Origin: DASYAE01 sp036501535
GTDB lineage: Bacteria; Actinomycetota; Actinomycetes; Streptomycetales; Catenulisporaceae
Reading direction: 5' to 3'
NCBI GenBank assembly: GCA_036501535.1
Contig: DASYAE010000294.1
Span: 1-25,776 of the forward strand
Length of the DNA stretch: 25,776 nucleotides
Positions 22,776 to 25,776 of the stretch are shown in pieces. The notes under the pieces were generated by a model. That model ran no database searches. It had not been told where the DNA came from and saw only the letters and a list, made by a program, of their open reading frames with translations. How positions within the stretch are numbered: position 1 is the first letter of the stretch; each line of letters starts with the position of its first letter. Made by a program: the position numbers and the translations under genes.

Positions 22776-23915
22776 ATGACAGAGTCGTCGACCGCCCACC
22801 CCAGCGCCCTGCTCACCTCGCCTCTTCACGCGAGACACGAGGCGGCCGGGGCGAAGATGTCCGATTTCGGCGGCTGGCTCATGCCGATCGAGTACACCGG
22901 TGTCGTCGCCGAGCACACCGCCGTGCGCACCGCCGTGGGCGTCTTCGATGTCAGCCACCTCGGAAAGGCCACCGTCTCCGGCCGCGCCGCCGACGGCACC
23001 AGCGCGGTCGAGTTCGTCAACCGCGCGCTGGCGAACGACCTGCGCCGGATCGGGCCGGGCCAGGCCCAGTACACGCTGTGCTGCGACGAGGCGAGCGGCG
23101 GCGTGGTCGACGACCTGATCGCCTACGTCAAGTCCGAGGACGAGGTCTTCCTCATCCCCAACGCCGCGAACACCGCGGAGGTCGTGCGCCGGCTCACCGA
23201 GGCCGCGCCGGACGGGATCGCCGTCAAGGACCAGCATCGTGAATTCGCGATCCTGGCGGTCCAGGGCCCGCAGTCCGCGGCGGTCATCGCAGCGCTCGAC
23301 CTGCCGAGCGAGCACGATTACATGGCCTTCGCGACAGCGCACTGGCTGGGCGCCCCGCTGACCGTCTGCCGCACCGGCTACACCGGCGAGCACGGATACG
23401 AGCTCGTCTGCCGGTGGCCCGACGCCGAGCGGCTCTGGGACGCGCTGCTCGGCGCCGGCGACCCGTTCGGCGTCCCGGTACGGGCCTGCGGCCTCGGCGC
23501 CCGGGACACGCTGCGCACCGAAATGGGCTACCCGCTGCACGGCCAGGACCTGTCGCTCGACATCACCCCCGTGCAGGCGCGCGCCGGCTGGGCGGTCGGC
23601 TGGAAGAAGGAGCGCTTCTGGGGCCGCGAGGCGCTGGCGGCCGAGAAGGCGGCCGGGCCGCGCCGGGTCCTCTGGGGCCTGCAACAGGTCGACCGGGCGA
23701 TCCCGCGCCCGCACATGGACGTGGTCGACGCGGCGGGCACCGTGATCGGCGAGGTCACCAGCGGCACCTTCTCGCCGACGCTCAAGCTCGGCATCGGCCT
23801 GGCGCTGCTGCCGCCGGCCACCGCCGCGGGCGACACGGTCTACCTCGACGTGCGCGGACGCCGCGCCGCCTTCACCGTGACCAAGCCGCCGTTCGTCACG
23901 CCTTCCACTAGGTGA
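22776..23915 (+). CDS. gcvT: Aminomethyltransferase (glycine cleavage T protein)
   Basis: T protein of the glycine cleavage system: transfers the aminomethyl carbon from lipoyl-GcvH to tetrahydrofolate, releasing ammonia. The 379 residues are of usual length. Motifs include MSDFGGWLMPIEY, GVFDVSHLGK, FLIPNAANTAE, GYTGEHGYEL, GARDTLRTEMGYPLHG and VTSGTFSPTLKLGIGLA, all conserved in GcvT folate-binding proteins. The second cysteine-free region between 270 and 379 is the C-terminal barrel. gcvH and gcvP are not in the window. It is separated by 128 bases from divergent pepA. Lipoate dependence links it to lipA/lipB and lpdA nearby. Confidence 0.97.
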   Translation: MTESSTAHPSALLTSPLHARHEAAGAKMSDFGGWLMPIEYTGVVAEHTAVRTAVGVFDVSHLGKATVSGRAADGTSAVEFVNRALANDLRRIGPGQAQYTLCCDEASGGVVDDLIAYVKSEDEVFLIPNAANTAEVVRRLTEAAPDGIAVKDQHREFAILAVQGPQSAAVIAALDLPSEHDYMAFATAHWLGAPLTVCRTGYTGEHGYELVCRWPDAERLWDALLGAGDPFGVPVRACGLGARDTLRTEMGYPLHGQDLSLDITPVQARAGWAVGWKKERFWGREALAAEKAAGPRRVLWGLQQVDRAIPRPHMDVVDAAGTVIGEVTSGTFSPTLKLGIGLALLPPATAAGDTVYLDVRGRRAAFTVTKPPFVTPSTR

Positions 23916-24011
23916 CCTGCGCCGCCTATGATCTCCAGCGCCTCGGCGGCCCGCAGCGGAATCGGAGCCCAGGACCGACCGACGCGGCGCCGACGGAGGT
24001 AGTACACGTAT

Positions 24012-24512
24012 ATGGCCACAGTGCTCAAGTTCGACCTGTCCGCAGACGACGTCGAGCGGATCATGACGGTGCCCGGCTCGGCCCGCAAGGTCGGCATCTG
24101 CGCCGGGATCCTGGGGGCGATCGGTGTCGTCGGCGTCGCCGACGGCGCGGCCACCTCGACGTCGGCGCCGGTCGTCAGCGGAGTCGTCGCGCTCGCCCTG
24201 GCCGTGGTGTTCGCCGCGCTGCTCTGGCAGCTGCCGCGCACCCGCGCGGCGATGGCGGCCCGGCTGACCGGCCCGGCGACGCTCAAGCTCACTGACGCCG
24301 GAGTGCAGTACAAGGGCGCCGGGCTCGGCGAGGATTTCGCCTGGAACAAGGTGTCGGTGATAAACGACCGGCCGGGCGGCTGGGTCCTGTCCGTGCGCAA
24401 GGTCGGCGCGTTCATCATCCCCAAGACCGCCGTCTCCGCGAATCAGACCCAGGACTTCTCCTCGCAGCTGAGGACCTGGGCGGGCGGCAGGTACCGGATC
24501 CGGCGCAGGTAG
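24012..24512 (+). CDS. YcxB-like two-helix membrane protein
   Basis: A 166-residue membrane protein. After ~25 cytoplasmic residues come two hydrophobic helices (about 27-47 and 53-76), followed by a basic segment (RTRAAMAAR) and a soluble C-terminal domain. That domain reads TLKLTDAGVQYKGAGLGEDF and WNKVSVINDRPGGWVLSVRKVGAFIIPKTAVS, which matches the pattern of the YcxB-like (PH-fold) domain found next to two-helix units. The function of that family is unknown. The ATG has GGAGGT 11 bases upstream. A -10-like TATGAT at 23927-23932, in the gap after gcvT, may give it its own promoter. Assignment to the family is by pattern only. Confidence 0.75.
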   Translation: MATVLKFDLSADDVERIMTVPGSARKVGICAGILGAIGVVGVADGAATSTSAPVVSGVVALALAVVFAALLWQLPRTRAAMAARLTGPATLKLTDAGVQYKGAGLGEDFAWNKVSVINDRPGGWVLSVRKVGAFIIPKTAVSANQTQDFSSQLRTWAGGRYRIRRR

Positions 24513-24595
24513 CGCCTGACGCGGTGTCGGGCCCGGGGTCTGACTGCGCGCGTCGCAGCCATCGATGCGCTGAGTGCCGGGTTGTGACCGGTGGC

Positions 24596-24636
24596 GGCCT
24601 GGGCCGGGATCCCTCTCCCGGATCCCGGCCCAGGCC
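24596..24636. terminator. Bidirectional terminator, 17-bp stem
   Basis: A perfect 17-bp stem (24596-24612 with 24620-24636) closes a 7-base loop between two convergent genes ending at 24512 and 24672. It should stop transcription from both sides. Confidence 0.85.
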
Positions 24637-24671
24637 TATCCCTCCGACCGGCTTGACGAACCGACGAGGCG

Positions 24672-25776
24672 TCAGCTCGCGACGATGCCCTCGCCGCCGG
24701 CCGCGCCCGGCACGGTTACCGAGCCGATCTCGGACAACGCGCCGCCATGGCCGACCGCGTACTCGTCGATGACTCCCGCGGCGCCGGTCTGGGCGTACAG
24801 GAACCGCCCGTCCGGGGTCGCAGAAGCGTCAACGGTGCCTGCGTCGGTCGCCGTGTCGCCCAGGGCCTTGAGCGATCCGGACGGGCTCTCCTGGTAGCCG
24901 CTGAGGCTTCCGCTGCCCGCGTTCGACGCGAAGAGCAGACCGTCGCCGGCCGGCGCTATCCAGCAGGTCGCCGCCTGGCCGGTGGCCGCCGCGGCGATCT
25001 GGGTCACCGTGCCGTCCGGGTTCACGGTGAAGGTCCCCACCGCGTCGGTGCCCGCCTCAGCCAGGGCGATCCGGTTCGGGCCCTGTGCGGTGAACGCGAA
25101 CGGGACCGCGCCCGGCTCCGGGTTGACCGTCGGCGCCGCGGAGGGCGCGCCGGTCCGGCCGATGCGGAAGACGTCGATGTCGTCGCCGTTGGCCTTGGTC
25201 GTCACGACCAGCTGCGAGCCCTCGCCGGTGAACCCGATGTCGCCGGGCGTGTTCGTGAACTGCGGCGTGGCCGTCGGGTCGAGGCCGAGCGAGCGGTGCC
25301 ACGCGGCGATCGGCAGCAACCGGCCGCCGAGGCTCAGGAAGCCCTGGACCGATCCGCCGTCGAGCCCGTTGAGCACATAGACCAGGTTTCCGCGCACCGC
25401 GATGCTCACCGGGTAGGTCCCGCCCGAACCGACTGTCTGGACCAGTCGCAGCCGGTCGCCGCGCACCGCGAAGACCGAGACCGTGTTGCTGCCCGCGTTG
25501 ACCGCGTACAGCGTGTTCGTGGCCTGATCGAGGACCAGCGAGTTCTGCGACGCCAGGTGGTCGACCACCGATCCGGCCAGCTGCCCGCCGAGCCCGCCGG
25601 TCGAGTAGTTGCCGGCCTGGGACAGCGCGCCGTCGGCAGCCCGCTGATAAGCGACCACCGCGTTGCCGGAGGTGTTGTCCGTCTGCACGAACACCGCACC
25701 CCCGGCCCGCGACGAATCCGTGCCCGCGCCTGTGGCCGCGTTCGCCGCGGCGGCGGGCCCGGCCAGTACGGCCGCG
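24672..25776 (-). CDS. Secreted beta-propeller protein, lactonase-like (partial)
   Basis: A seven-bladed-propeller type protein resembling the 6-phosphogluconolactonase / YVTN-like family. Repeats have the form NTLYAVNAGSNTVSVFAV, NLVYVLNGLDGGSVQGFL, GLLFASNAGSGSLSGYQ and GRFLYAQTGAAGVIDEYAV. The reading frame stays open to the window edge, so the true start is beyond 25776. Just inside the edge the frame reads AAVLAGPAAAANAATAGAG, the end of a secretion signal with an Ala-rich cleavage region, so the protein is probably exported. The codon at 25694 (GTG) is therefore internal. Secretion argues against a sugar-lactonase role in the pentose phosphate pathway. Substrate or partner unknown. Confidence 0.85.
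   Translation of the reverse strand, partial: AAVLAGPAAAANAATGAGTDSSRAGGAVFVQTDNTSGNAVVAYQRAADGALSQAGNYSTGGLGGQLAGSVVDHLASQNSLVLDQATNTLYAVNAGSNTVSVFAVRGDRLRLVQTVGSGGTYPVSIAVRGNLVYVLNGLDGGSVQGFLSLGGRLLPIAAWHRSLGLDPTATPQFTNTPGDIGFTGEGSQLVVTTKANGDDIDVFRIGRTGAPSAAPTVNPEPGAVPFAFTAQGPNRIALAEAGTDAVGTFTVNPDGTVTQIAAAATGQAATCWIAPAGDGLLFASNAGSGSLSGYQESPSGSLKALGDTATDAGTVDASATPDGRFLYAQTGAAGVIDEYAVGHGGALSEIGSVTVPGAAGGEGIVAS

Overview
This is a chromosomal segment of a very GC-rich actinomycete. The evidence is third-position G/C bias, frequent GTG starts, several apparently leaderless genes, an F420-type LLM oxidoreductase, a Pup-free but Streptomyces-like gene set (RDD protein, DUF4191-type protein, sugar transporter without its own ATPase) and a textbook GlnR box before glnA. 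From memory, the order glnA / RDD / DUF4191 / lipA / lipB ... sucB / lpd / leucyl aminopeptidase matches the Streptomyces coelicolor region around SCO2179-SCO2198; this is recollection, not a search. The species cannot be named from the sequence.

Layout. 1-1.4 kb: a tyrosine recombinase (integrase) with lower-GC, less biased codons, pointing at the 3' end of glnA; it is probably the right-hand end of an integrated element lying to the left of the window. 1.4-3.2 kb: glnA (minus strand) with a four-part GlnR site. 3.2-6.75 kb: RDD membrane protein, DUF4191-type membrane protein, then lipB-lipA (minus strand). 6.9-8.2 kb: FAD-dependent oxidoreductase. 8.3-11.75 kb: a CUT1-type sugar ABC transporter (binding lipoprotein, two permeases, no ATPase) read leftwards, with a strong hairpin after the binding-protein gene, and divergent from a DeoR-family regulator (12.2-13.1 kb). 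13.2-14.8 kb: a thioesterase-like protein and a convergent LLM-class oxidoreductase. 14.95-16.2 kb: a 115-residue protein of unknown function divergent from a GntR/UTRA regulator, with a perfect 12-bp inverted repeat between them. 16.2-17 kb: a membrane-anchored protein with an extracytoplasmic histidine-rich motif. 17.1-20.3 kb: lpd-E2 acyltransferase operon. 20.65-24.5 kb: small hypothetical, leucyl aminopeptidase, gcvT and a YcxB-like membrane protein. 24.67 kb to the end: a secreted beta-propeller (lactonase-like), cut by the window edge.

How it fits together. The core theme is lipoate: LipB and LipA make lipoyl groups, the E2 protein (two lipoyl domains) and Lpd use them in 2-oxoacid dehydrogenase, and GcvT works in the lipoate-dependent glycine cleavage system. 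A block of roughly 10 kb with accessory genes (FAD enzyme, sugar uptake, two local regulators, small unknown proteins) lies between lipB and the E2/lpd pair. The most interesting unexplained unit is the GntR regulator, its palindromic operator and the divergent 115-residue protein, followed by the histidine-motif membrane protein. I did not find a CRISPR array, tRNA, rRNA, insertion sequence or recognisable defence system.
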